A program made the translations under genes and the position numbers. The notes under the pieces are model-generated. The model did no database searches and was not told where the DNA came from. It saw only the letters and a list, made by a program, of their open reading frames with translations. A stretch of DNA of 64,000 bases from positions 13,624,157-13,688,156 of the forward strand of contig OU015566.1 in the NCBI GenBank assembly GCA_907165135.1, given 5' to 3'. Below, in pieces: positions 34,300-44,711 of this stretch (positions within the stretch are counted from its first letter, which is position 1; each line of letters begins with the position of its first letter). The DNA comes from Oikopleura dioica. Lineage: Eukaryota; Chordata; Appendicularia; Copelata; Oikopleuridae.

Positions 34300-35480
34300 C
34301 AGAAAAAAATTATGAAAAGAGTAGAACTTACATGAACTGAAGAGTCTTCTTGGAAAAGTTTCCGTTCTCCTTGTAGGCGGTCTGGCCAGAATAAGCGTAG
34401 ACAGGTCGATTGTCCGTAAAATCAATGCGGAGTCGTCCATCATCGATGGCTTTTAGAAAATCGGAGCCACAGAAGAACTGGCCAAAGGTCAAGAAACCGA
34501 GGTACTCGGTCTTGTGGAGATTCCACTGCTTAATCAGGTACTTGATCTGAAATAGTAGCGTTGTGAGTAATGAATCATTATGATACTGTATGTATCAGAT
34601 GTTGACTCGAAGCGGCAAGAGAATTTTTCAGTCGTATCACAAGGAGCATCAACCCAGTCGAATCGTCCACTGTAGCCAGTTAGGACACAAGGCTGAGAGT
34701 CGCTATTTGGTTGGATAGACCCAAAACTTCATGTATCCCATTCAATAAATGTCACATTTGATCCGTCCGCATTTAGCCACTGCAAAGTGTCGCCATTTTG
34801 CTGCTCGTAGCCGAGCCATTCCCGCCTTGGCCAGACTTGGCGACGATAAATTCGATACTCTCGCTCATTTCTAAAGAAGGACGGAAAGCCTGAGGCTCCT
34901 GGAAAGTATACTTCGGCAATTTTTCGGCACATATCTTTAGCCTCAACGTAATCGGTAATCATTTCGTACTGGACGAACCAAACTGTTCCTTCGGAAGAAA
35001 TCGTCGTTGTTGTCGATGGCGTCGTCGTTGGCCGAGGAATACAAGTGAAGGAGGATCCATCTTCATTGTTAGAACAGAACTCATTGTCGGAGCAATCGTG
35101 GCTGGCGCAGGGTTGTAGTTTCTCGATTGAGCCTTCGTGTCGTAGATAAAGCTCTAGCTGCTCACCTCCCCAAGGAAAAAACCTTCTGAGTTCCCCATTA
35201 TCACCAAGACAAAGCAGTTCGGTATCAGCGGTGTTGCTCCACGCGTACTTGTTGCTGTCAGTTGCATGTGCCGTCCATCCGCGATCGCCAAAAGCAATTC
35301 GTTCTATAGTCCACCCATCGCACCAGTAAACGTCGCGGCCATTTTCAAGTCCATCAGCGGTGCAAGAATGGCCTCCCCATTTCATGACCACAGTTTTGAA
35401 ACAACCAAGCGGCGTTTTTTCGAATTCCGATTGGCCGGTACAGATTGCGAGGCTTCCATCTTCATCAGATCCGTCGTAGC
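34300..35480. repeat. 1,181-bp direct duplication, copy B
   Basis: Partner of 32093-33273. Copy B starts three bases after the TA at the transposon's right end and continues rightward into the 5' exon of the lectin gene. Confidence 0.9.
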
Positions 35481-35670
35481 AATCTTGAACGTTGTCGCAG
35501 ACTTTGTTGTGCAAAATCGGCCGCATGTAGCCAAGGACATCAGGACCAATACACATCGACGTAGGAGGCATTGGATGATGCGAGGCCCCATTGTTCGGGT
35601 CTTACGCGAAAAGGAGATTTAAAGAAGAAGAAAACATGGAAGGAAAAAGTGAGCCTGACTGAGCATGGAT
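34300..35670 (-). CDS. LDLa/C-type lectin-like secreted protein, 5' part (duplicate copy B)
   Basis: This copy has the gene's own 5' end. A candidate first exon (from an ATG at about 35670, MLSQAHFFLP) joins through a short GT-AG intron to NNGASHHPMPPTSMCIGPDV, completing an LDLa repeat (CIGP...HNKVCDNVQDCYDGSDED). The cysteine-rich, Thr-linker and C-type-lectin segments then match copy A, including the TGA at 34729-34731. The terminal exons found beyond copy A are absent: after the lectin exon comes the transposon. A transcript from this promoter would need to splice across the pogo remnant into copy A's 3' exons. Secreted or matrix lectins of this kind bind glycans; the ligand is unknown. 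Confidence 0.6.
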
Positions 35671-37820
35671 TCGCCACCAACAAGCAGCAATACACTTACC
35701 TCGGACTTGGATCGCTTTTCTGGATTACAATCATGCTCATTGGTAAATATGCGGAAACTTTTCTTTCTTAAAAATTTTAGCGAATTTCGCCTCTTTGGAG
35801 AAATCAAAAATGGCAACAACTTTTCTAACATCGACTTGCCACAGAAGCTACAAAAAATGCGTTCAAATCGAATCCATGGACATCTGTGGCCATCTGATGA
35901 AGCAATGCTACGGGAGCAAAGAATTTATTCTTCCAAAGCCAATTTCGCCAATTTATCTTCAAAAAACCCAGCTGATTTTTTTCTCTGAAGAAGTAAACAA
36001 AGTGAATTTGCGCCGTTGCAAAAAGAAAAAGTTTCTCGACCAAAAAATCTGCCGCCATCTTTGCTCGAACACTCTGATTTTGAAATCAACGAGAACTCAT
36101 CCAATAACGCCCTGCGAGTCCCTTTGCTTTGAAATAACGAGATCTTCTGATTCCGCGGGAGATGTTTGTCCAACCGAGAAATATTGCAAAAGAGGGTGCC
36201 CATGTCCTTTTTATGAATGCGAGAAAACGGATAATGACCAGAAATACGTTCCTGTCTTTGATTTGAAAAAGAGTGACTACAGTCGTTCAAAAAATCAGAA
36301 AAAAGATCCAGGAAAAGTGAACAAAGACGTTATTCAGTTGATTGATCTTTCAGAAACTCAAAGAGCAAAGAAAAAAAGCATCGTGTTCCCTGAAGGCGAA
36401 GAGTTTAACCATTATGAATGTTTTTATAACTAATTGCAATTGCAATCAATTTAATCAGTGCAGCCGGGATAGACGTGACCTTTATAAAAACGTAAAAGGC
36501 GATTGGTGCAACTTTTCTCAACGGAGAACACTACTTGGTTGATAAAAAAGGAAGTTTGATGCGAGTGAGGGAAAATGGAACAGCTTCTTTATTTATTAAA
36601 AATCGTCTTTTTGAAAGGTTCGTTGATTTATATTGATACTAGCTCATCATATTTTTCGCAGAACTGGTCATTTTGCGTTTCATTTTCAATCCTCTATCGG
36701 AACACACGAAATAACGATCAGAAATGAAGAAAAAAACAGAACGGTGTTTCCCGTCGTTGTTATCTGAAAACGGTACAAAATATAGAGGAAAAATTCGATT
36801 CCTTAAAAAATTTGATAAATAAAAATTCATCATCGTAAAAAAAACTTTTTAACCGATGAAAGCTCTCCCGAAGAAAGGCCAGACAAATGTTATTATTACG
36901 CACCCGACTACAATCTGAACAGATTTGAAACTGCCCAAGGTACACTACTGTAATTAAAGTCCGCCAATCATTGAAATCAATTCAAGGCTACATTGCAAGC
37001 AACCACTTCAACGCAAAAACGTCTTCGATCAGTTTTAGTGGAACATTCTTCCTGATGAGCTTGAGACTCGACAGAAGCTGGATTACGCTTTCCAAGACAG
37101 TCGCTTTAAACTCGATCAGATCAACCGAAGAGTTGGAAAAAGGCTGGCGTAAAGACGAAATCACGGTTCCGGCTATGTTCCGCGACTTCGATCCTGTCCA
37201 CGTGATCCCTCTGGAACGGATTCGAGAAAAAAAAATTTTTTTCTTCAATTTTTTCTCAAATCTAAACAAGATCGACCTTGGCCATTTGATGCTGATTCTC
37301 GTTACAAGAAGCATTGATCTTTCAAATATGCAGTATTCATTGTTGCTCGAGAAAGAAGGCAAATTCATCATGCTTGGCAACGAATGGATCGGATCTCTGG
37401 TCAAGTACGAGGAAGACGCGCGTTGTTTCTCTCGCATATTTGCTCCATTCGATTTCGCTTACTCGAATGAATTCGGAACTAACAACGATGAGTGCGAGTA
37501 CTTCATCAACGCCTTTTTGAACAATGATCGAATCTACCTGCAAAACGTTGTTTTCGAAACACTTTTTGAGATTCATTTCGATTTCGGAGAGGATCTCGCA
37601 TTATCTACTATATCGTTAATTTTTGATGCTTCATTTGATCCTCAAAAAAGCTAAAATCGAGCTTGATTTCCAACAGCAAAAAAGTGCGAACAAAATGCAC
37701 GTGACGAGCAACCCATATTTTAAATTTCATGATGATGTCTTTCCTAATTTCGCCAAAAACGCAGTTGATAAAATTCGTGAATTTCCTCAATCAGCTAGGG
37801 CTCTGAAGAAGAAATAGACT
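35640..37820 (+). CDS. Cys-rich membrane or secreted protein; probably the 5' part of the kelch gene downstream
   Basis: Exon 1 ends at 35742 and carries a hydrophobic segment (YLGLGSLFWITIMLI); its ATG is not resolved. Exon 2 (35781 to about 36415) has clustered cysteines (CHRSYKKC, CGHLMKQC, then CPTEKYCKRGCPCPFYEC), like the two kelch genes near 14-19 kb. Later pieces are 36499-36617 (GEHYLVDKKGSLMRVRENG), 36662 to about 36770 (TGHFAFHFQSSIGTHEITIR), about 36850-36940 (KCYYYAPDYNLNRFETAQ), and about 36993-37654 with a repeated beta-rich pattern. Candidate GA-AG introns: 36416-36498 and 37226-37270. An AATAAA at 36819 could mark a gene end, so one or two genes are possible. No known domain is recognised between the Cys-rich and kelch parts. 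Confidence 0.5.
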
Positions 37821-37900
37821 GATGTACCGTAAAACGCCGAAAAATCCCAAAATTTTCTTAATCAGTAAGGGGCAATTTTGAGCCCAGTAAAGCAAGTAGT

Positions 37901-39711
37901 TTGTCCCCACCGTATCCATTGGCGATTATTCCGGATTCGCCTTTTGCATCTTTCGACGAGTCGTTATTTCATATTTCTTCATTTGAATTGGACTTTTACG
38001 AAAAGCGAAGGCTCAATCTTGAAATAAAGGAAATAGTCTCAAAAGAAATGCTCAGTTTTAGTGAATTACAAGGAAGAAAATTGATTTTGACTCTCTGAAG
38101 AAAAAGAAATCTTTCAAAAAAGCAACGAAAATATTGGAATTTCGATCATTTAACGAAAAGTCGATCTTTAAAATTGAACTTTTGAAGAATAGCTCGTTTG
38201 CAATTTCATCCGATTTTTTTGAAGAAACAATCGTTTTGGAGGATCTTTTTAACTTCCGGTGGACAACGATCGAAGTCGTGTTTGAAACGAAAAGAGACCT
38301 TTATCTTACTCTCAAGAAAAGCAAAAAGAAACTTGCTGAAAGAAAAATCAGTGGTCTCAAAAAGATGGAAGAAAAAAGAATAAAAGTATATAAATTTGAC
38401 GACGAAACCGTTATCAAAAATGTCTTTTTCTTTCAAAACCCACCGAGTCAAATTTTCGGTATGTTAGCGGAAAAGTATAAATATCCGAAATTATTTGCAC
38501 TGTCTGGAGATGGTTCTAAAAGATGGTACGACAATAGTAAAGTATCTATTCCGACAAATCTTGCGTATAATTTCTATCTGTCTATATTTGCTGTTGTGAG
38601 TGGTAAACTGCATATTTTTGGCGGCTGGATGGATAGAACAATAGTAGGATTGCTTCATAGAAACTCATTTATTAACTGTTTTCGAGATTGTGAGGCTTGA
38701 TAAATGCGACCTAGAGGCTCTTCGAACTCGTTTTCAAAGGGATTATTATTCTGGAAGCTCTGCTTTGTCTATTACAAGTGGAACTGAAGGTATGAACGAA
38801 GGTTCTGAATAGCGCCGCCTTGCGCCACCTTGGGCCGTCTTGCGCCGCCCTGCGCCGCCCGGTCCGGCTCAAACTGGGTCTCGTCTGGGCGGCGCAAGGT
38901 GGCGCTTTTCAGTTACTCCCGTATCATCCGCAATTAAAGTATTTTTATGATTGTTTGAAGCACTTGTATGTTTTGATGGCGACCGTAATAATAAGTTTAA
39001 AAAATGCGAAATATTTGATGGTACTGCTGTTCGAGATCTCCCATTCCCGGCAAATCAAGGGCACTGGAAAGGTGGACTTGCTTTTTATAAAGGATTGCCA
39101 ACAGTAATCGGCGGTCAAAATTGGCCCAATACGAATTATGGGTACACAGAAACCTACACAGAAAATGGTTGGGAAAAACTCCCCTCTCACGAAAGGTCTT
39201 TTCAAAAAAAAATCTTTTGCTGAGCAGGATTTTAGATATTTAAACAGTCATTCTGTTGTTGGATTGCCGTCTGGATCGATCGCTACCTTGGGAGGTTATG
39301 ATTGGAAGGAAGGTGAATATCTAAATGAGATTTGGGTGCTTGGGGAGGTTGAGTGGAGGATAATTGGTAATTTACTGCAGGTAAGAAAAAAAATGGAAAA
39401 ATATTTGTATTATTTATATTTTCAGTTTAATAATTACGGATCCGTCATTCTCGCGGACAATTCTTTGTATCTTTTCCCTGGTGAAAGCAGGGACTTTACA
39501 AAAATGATACAGAGAATCAGACTAGGAAAGGTTGACCGCTTTTTGGCAAAAAGCTTTTTGAAAATCGAACTCAATGGTCAATTCCGGAAAAGACGGCGAT
39601 GAGGTCGTTGGCGTCGAGACTATTGGATATAATGACAAATATTACGATAAACCAATTTTATTCCTCGCGCCCATGAATTATTGCACTGTAAAATATCATT
39701 TTAGAAAATAA
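37901..39711 (+). CDS. Kelch-repeat protein (copy 3), C-terminal part
   Basis: Exons: about 37901-38090 (join uncertain), about 38105-38643, 38687-38789, 38961-39195, 39236-39380, 39426-39525, 39593-39711. Kelch-type units: PKLFALSGDGSKRWY, VVSGKLHIFGGW, VVGLPSGSIATLGGYDW and LADNSLYLFPGE. Alignment with the gene at 13954-15965 is collinear (KCEIFDG; TENGWEKLP against SSTGWSSLT; IQRIRLDGDE against IQRVDLDKDQ). That alignment fixes intron 39526-39592 as GA-AG (CTAG|GAAAGG...AAAAG). AATAAA overlaps the stop. The 171-bp intron 38790-38960 carries a GC-rich hairpin. The 5' boundary with the Cys-rich exons upstream is unresolved; a single gene from about 35.6 kb is likely. Confidence 0.65.
39526..39592 (+). 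other. GA-AG intron, 67 bp
   Basis: The nearby GT donor (AAG|GTTGAC) gives the wrong phase. Removing GAAAGG...GGAAAAG yields IQRIRL|DGDEVV, aligned with IQRVDLDKDQI in the paralogue. TTGACC near the start and GGTCAA near the end are inverted. Confidence 0.7.
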
Positions 39712-39808
39712 TAAATTTTTTTAGCCAACGTATTTTTGAAAATTTCAGTCATTTCCGGCTAGAGTTTTACCTCAGTCAATTAATATTTATTTTTTCTTTG
39801 TATGAAAA

Positions 39809-41964
39809 ATGTTAGAGGAAGAGAAAGCTCAATTAATTTCAGCAAAAGAAAAACGAGGAATTGATTATTTATGGGAAAAATTGCCGCATTTCTCCTGGTA
39901 CCAACTCCGCATTACAGCCATGGCGGGCTACAGTGCTGTTATAGGTGGTTTCATGGCGGTTTATCCTGTTTTTGCGCAGCTCAAGCCTCCTCATCGATGT
40001 CAGACAGAGTTGGATAAGAGAGATGGATTCAGTTGGCTCTCGTGGGAGGAGATAAAAGCGTTGACTACAGGTGGGTCTACCTGTAATCGGGCGGAAATGA
40101 ATGATGGATGCGGGCACTGTATTTTTGACTCAACAGTTCTCGAATCATGTAACCATCAGGAGAGTTTTGAGAGCCTTAAAACCTGTCTTGGAAATTCAAG
40201 CGCGACTTGGTCAGAATCATGCAACGGGCAATTCAATTTCGACCGGTCCTTGAGCAACATGACGAATAAGTTCTTTAACAAGGGCGAGCCGTGGGAAACC
40301 GCGGTGACGGAGTTCAAGCTCATCTGCGGCGACGAGTGGTTTGACTCGCTTTCAACAAGTCTTGCGCTTCTGATGCTGGCTGCGGGCGCTTTTATAGCTG
40401 GAATTTACGGTGATAGATTCGGGCGGAAAAATGCGATTCAAGTGTGGAACTTTATAACTGCTATTTGTCTCACAATCCATGCTTTTGCTCCGAATAAATA
40501 CGTATTTATGATCATGCGAGCTCTGGGCAACGGTTTCGGGCACATCTCCTACTTGGCTCAGAAAACTTATGCAATGGAACTTACTGGCCCCTCGAAGCGA
40601 CACATAACTGGACCTCTTGGAAGCGTGTATTTTGCTCTTGGGTATGTTTTGTCCGGAACCGTGGCTTATTTTTTCCCGAGCTGGAGAGATTTGACCTTGG
40701 TTTATGCCTTCATTGCTTTTGCTACTCTTTTGACCCTTCCTTTCTATCCTGAGTCGCCGATGTTTTTGTACTCCCGTGGGAAGACGGAAGAAGCCAGGAA
40801 AATATTTCGGGAAATGGGGAGAAGAACTGGGACGAGGATATCAGATGAGTTGCTGGAAAAGGTTGAAGGAGACATTCTGAAGAACGATCAAAAGGAGAGG
40901 GATGATGAAGCGATTGCAGAGCAGTATTCGATTCTGGATCTTTTCAGGAAATGAATTTGACCAATAAGATTGCAGAAATGAGTTTTTTGGCCAATAAGAA
41001 GCTCTTTGAATACCGATGAAAGTTGGGTTTGACCCTTGACCAAATCCCGATTAAGCGACACCTTGTGAGCGTATTTCGCTTTTTCATGAAGGGCGGAGGA
41101 CCCCGCCTGCTGGAAGACTCCCTCTGTATGAGAAGGAATCTCTTCTCGGTATATAAAATTGAAATCGGCCAAGATTAAAAATTCATTTGAAGACATCGGA
41201 ATTTATCGATAGTCTCGATTCTTGTCGGTGTTGCTTTTGTTGCAAACACCCTTGTCTACTACGGTCTCGTTTTCAACGTCGCCCGCTTTGCTGGAAATCT
41301 TTACGTCAACAACACGATCAACGGCAGCGTGGAAGTTCTAGCTTATGTTGTTCTAGGATTGACTCTCGATAGATTTGGAAGAAGATGGATCGCGGGTGGG
41401 TTTTTAGTCCTCGGCGGAATCGCTTGTTTGGCTTGTATGGCGCTGGAAGAAGTGGCGAAGAATGCGGCTGATCCTTCAAATGCTTTGGAGCTGCAAAGAT
41501 GGATGGCTTTTTTGGGGCATTTGTTCATTTCGGGATCGTTTGGGGCGATGTACATTTACGGAGTGGAGTTGTTTCCGACTCCCCTGAGAAGTACTGGAAT
41601 TGGCTTTGGTTCCATTTGCGGGAGATTCGGGTCGGTTCTAGCGCCTTTTATCATTCAAATTAAAAACCGATCGATTGTGTATTTGGTAATTTTTTTCAAA
41701 ATTAATCAAACCGAGCAATTTTGAGATTTTCGGAGCTGTTGGAGTCATTGGAGGAGCATTTGTCTTTTTACTCCCAGAAACTGCGGTAAAAACATTCATC
41801 AAAAGGGTTTTCTGTCTTATAGACATTTTAAGGGCGTGCCTCTCTGTCAAACTTTGGAAGAATCGCTCGATTTTTACGAGAAATCGAACAAAAAATTGGG
41901 AAGCTATTTTTACAAACGAAGAAGGAAACTGTCAGAAACGAGCAAAAAAGAAACCGATTTGTGA
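39809..41964 (+). CDS. SLC22-like organic ion transporter (copy 1)
   Basis: Exons 39809-40947, 41193-41685, 41726-41785, 41833-41964. Major facilitator superfamily, SLC22 layout: TM1 before a large Cys-rich extracellular loop (CNRAEMNDGCGHC, ESCNHQESFESLKTC), the loop-2 motif GDRFGRKNA, PESPMFLYSRG after TM6, the repeat motif DRFGRRWI in the second half, ELFPTPLRSTGIGFGS, and LPETA followed by a short polar tail. SLC22 proteins move organic cations, anions or zwitterions across the plasma membrane; the substrate cannot be told. Intron 1 (40948-41192, 245 bp) begins GA, not GT; the sister gene reads DLFRHRDLA through this point without an intron, fixing the junction. Other introns are GT-AG. 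AATAAA at about 41974. Confidence 0.88.
40948..41192 (+). other. GA-AG intron of 245 bp with 10-bp inverted repeats at its ends
   Basis: The exon ends CTTTTCAG; the intron starts GAAATGAATTTG and ends AAATTCATTTGAAG. AAATGAATTT (40949-40958) and AAATTCATTT (41179-41188) are perfect inverted repeats. It contains CCAATAAG-type segments also seen near 21605-21665. Absent from the tandem paralogue. Confidence 0.8.
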
Positions 41965-42605
41965 TACTTCTGCAATAAAAAGGGTTTTGATTGCTTTCAC
42001 CTTGAGTCAGAATTAAACTTTTGCTCATGTTTCATCTCATAATTCGGCCGAAATCAGCTTTGTTTTGTCTCTTTCACCTAAGGATCTTTTGATAACCCTC
42101 TTAACAGAAGAAGTCTAAGATGAGATTAGCTTCAATTTTTGTTCATTGTTCAACTTGATTTCAATGAAACTAACTTCTACTTTTTACATCACAGGAGGCA
42201 AAGAAGGCAGCTTGAATTGCAAGTTTATCGTATTTTAGAAGCAGGGTGCAAATGATGGCCTGTTACGCCACATGCGCTGTTTCCAAAGCAACTTTAAATG
42301 TCACGAGAAAATCATATTATGGTTACTTTAATCCTTTTTGATCGAGTTACTGGGACGAGCTGTAGCACGTGTGATCTAATTTTCCATCTTTTCATCATCG
42401 TCAAAAAATCAGCATTTTTTTGTTAATAACCGTAATGCTTATGTTTACAATCTGTCAATTCTGATGTTGATCCACAAGTTTTTGTCACTTCGGAATGCTC
42501 ATTGACCGAAATTCGCGAGTGCTTTTAGTGCAAATTTGCTCTGTACCAAAACGGATTTTCTATCGCTCATTTATTGCCCTCAGAATGTAAAAATCTTGGC
42601 AAGAG
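41965..42605. other. Intergenic spacer between the two SLC22 genes
   Basis: About 640 bp. Apart from the polyadenylation signal of copy 1 nothing is recognised. Confidence 0.35.
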
Positions 42606-44635
42606 ATGGCGGGAGAAGAAGCTAACGGGTCGAAATTGATAATAAGTTGATAAATTTTCGTGGAAAATTTTGCTATTTCCGGAAAAGAGAAACGCGGAAT
42701 CGACTTTTTATGGGAAAAACTGCCGCATATCTCGCTGTACCAGATGAGAATCACTGGCATGGCGAGCTATGCTGGGATTTTAGGGGGCTTTATGGCGATG
42801 TATCCGGTTTTTGCGCAGTACACGCCTCCTTATCGATGCGAATCGGTGTTCGACAATAATGATGATTTCAGCTGGCTGACGTGGAAGCAGATTGAGAACC
42901 TGACTACTACTGACACGCCATACTGTAGGAATAGCTTGAGATTGACGAAACTATAGCTATTTTCTTCAAAATCGTCAATCTTCAAAAAGCGGTTTTGATT
43001 CTAGCGACCTTTCTTCTGGCTGCGGTCATTGCGTTTTCGACCCAATTTCCATCGATTCTTGCGACCATCAACAAAGCTTCGAAGCCCTCAAAACCTGTCT
43101 CGGAAAACCCGCTCAAGAAATCGCCAACTGGACAAATTGCAACGACCAATTCAACTTTGACTGTTCTCTTCGAAATAGAACAAATTTGTTGTTTGACGCG
43201 GGCGAACCGTGGGAAACCGCCGTTACTCAGTTCAAGCTCATCTGCGGCGACGAGTGGTTTGACTCGCTTTCAACTGCTCTTGGATTACTGTCGCTCATGA
43301 TTGGCGCGTATATTGCCGGAATTTATGTGGATAGATTTGGGAGAAAAAATGCGATCATGGTTTGGAACGTGATCACTGGCATTTGCTTGACGATCCATGC
43401 GTTTATGCCGAACCAATACGGTTTTCTTGCGATGCGAGTGCTTGGAAATGGGCTTGGTCACGTGTCCTATCTTTCTCAAAAAGCTTATTCGATGGAACTT
43501 CTTGGTCCTTCCCGCCGAGCTATTTCTGGAGCTCTCGCTAGTGGGTACTATTCGATCGGATACATCAGTTCTGGTCTCGTTGCTTTCTTTCTTCCTGATT
43601 GGAGAGGTTTTACTCTGGCATACGCTGGCATTGCTTTTGCCACTTTACTGACTCATCCCTTCTATCCAGAGTCCCCGCTGTTTCTCTATTCTAGAGGGAG
43701 GAAAGAAGAAGCCAGGAAGGTCTACAAAGAAATGGGAAAAAAGACCAACACGGAGATTTCTGATGATTTGCTCGAAAAAGTCGAGCGGGATATTTTGAAG
43801 AGAAATGACGATAAAGAGGCGGAAGAAGTAAATGCCGAGCAATATACGATTTTGGACCTGTTTCGGCATCGAGATTTGGCGCTTGTTTCATTAAACGTGG
43901 GTTTTGCTTTTTTGGTCAATACTCTTGTCTACTACGGGCTATCTTTCAACGTCGCTTCGTTTGCTGGAAGCATTTATGTGAACAATACGATCAATGGTGT
44001 TGTGGAGCTTCTGGGGTACGTTCTAGTGGCCTTATCGCTGGACAAGTTTGGGAGAAGATGGATAAACGGAGGTTTCATGATCTTCGGCGGCGTGGCTTGT
44101 TTAATCTGCATGGCGCTAGAAGAAGCAGCAAGAAAGGCAGACGATCCGGCAACTCTTCTTGAGGCGCAGAGATGGATGGCCTTCGCGGGCAAATTTTTCA
44201 TCTCAGGCTCCTTTGGTGCGATTTATGTCTATGGAGCTGAACTGTTCCCAACTCCACTAAGAAGTACTGGAATCGGATTTGGTTCGATGTTTGGTCGAAT
44301 AGGTGGATTTCTAGCGCCGTTTATTATTCAGATCAAGAAAGTGTATATTTTCTACCTCGTAAGAATCATTAAAAGAGACATGGAATTAATGATTATTTTA
44401 AGATATTTGGTGCTTTTGGTGTTATTGGAGGACTTCTTGTTTTTCTTTTGCCAGAGACAGCTGTATGTCTCAAAGATTGAAAATAAATGTTCATTAAGAT
44501 TTTCAGGGACAACCGATTTGCCAAACGCTTGATGAAGCACTAGAATTCTACGCTAGGAATAAGAAATCACGAAAATCTGTCAACGTGGAGGAAAACAAAT
44601 CTGATGAAGAGAATGATTCTTCGACTTATTTTTAG
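42606..44635 (+). CDS. SLC22-like organic ion transporter (copy 2)
   Basis: Tandem paralogue of the gene at 39809-41964. Exons: a first exon around 42606 (MAGEEAN, junction uncertain), 42688-42928, 43004-44358, 44403-44462, 44507-44635. The same landmarks are present: EKRGIDFLWEKLPH, extracellular CGHCVFD with a Cys-rich loop, VDRFGRKNAI, PESPLFLYSRG, LDKFGRRWINGG, ELFPTPLRSTGIGFGS and LPETA. Intron 42929-43003 (75 bp, TGTAG|GAATAG...GATTCTAG) is GA-AG and lies in the extracellular loop, where copy 1 is uninterrupted. The two final introns are shared with copy 1. AATAAA at about 44647. Two adjacent copies point to local duplication, possibly with diverged substrates. Confidence 0.87.
42929..43003 (+). 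other. GA-AG intron of 75 bp with an internal hairpin
   Basis: Needed to join TDTPYC to DLSSGCGHC in phase 2. TTGAGATTGACGA (42936-42948) pairs with TCGTCAATCTTCAA (42971-42984). Copy 1 has no intron at this place. Confidence 0.75.
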
Positions 44636-44711
44636 ACTATTTTTGCAATAAAAATTCTCATGAAGATCATTTTTTGTCAGGGGTCTAGTTTATTGAGTGA
44701 AGGATAAAAAA

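Noticed and set aside
32093-35480. An LTR retrotransposon was considered because two matching direct repeats flank a transposase-like ORF.
   Set aside because: The repeats encode a lectin gene, lack TG...CA ends, and the internal ORF is a DDE pogo-type transposase, not gag-pol.
36971-37437. A minus-strand open frame opposite the Cys-rich/kelch region.
   Set aside because: The plus-strand frame is longer, continues through flanking splice sites and has a more protein-like composition.
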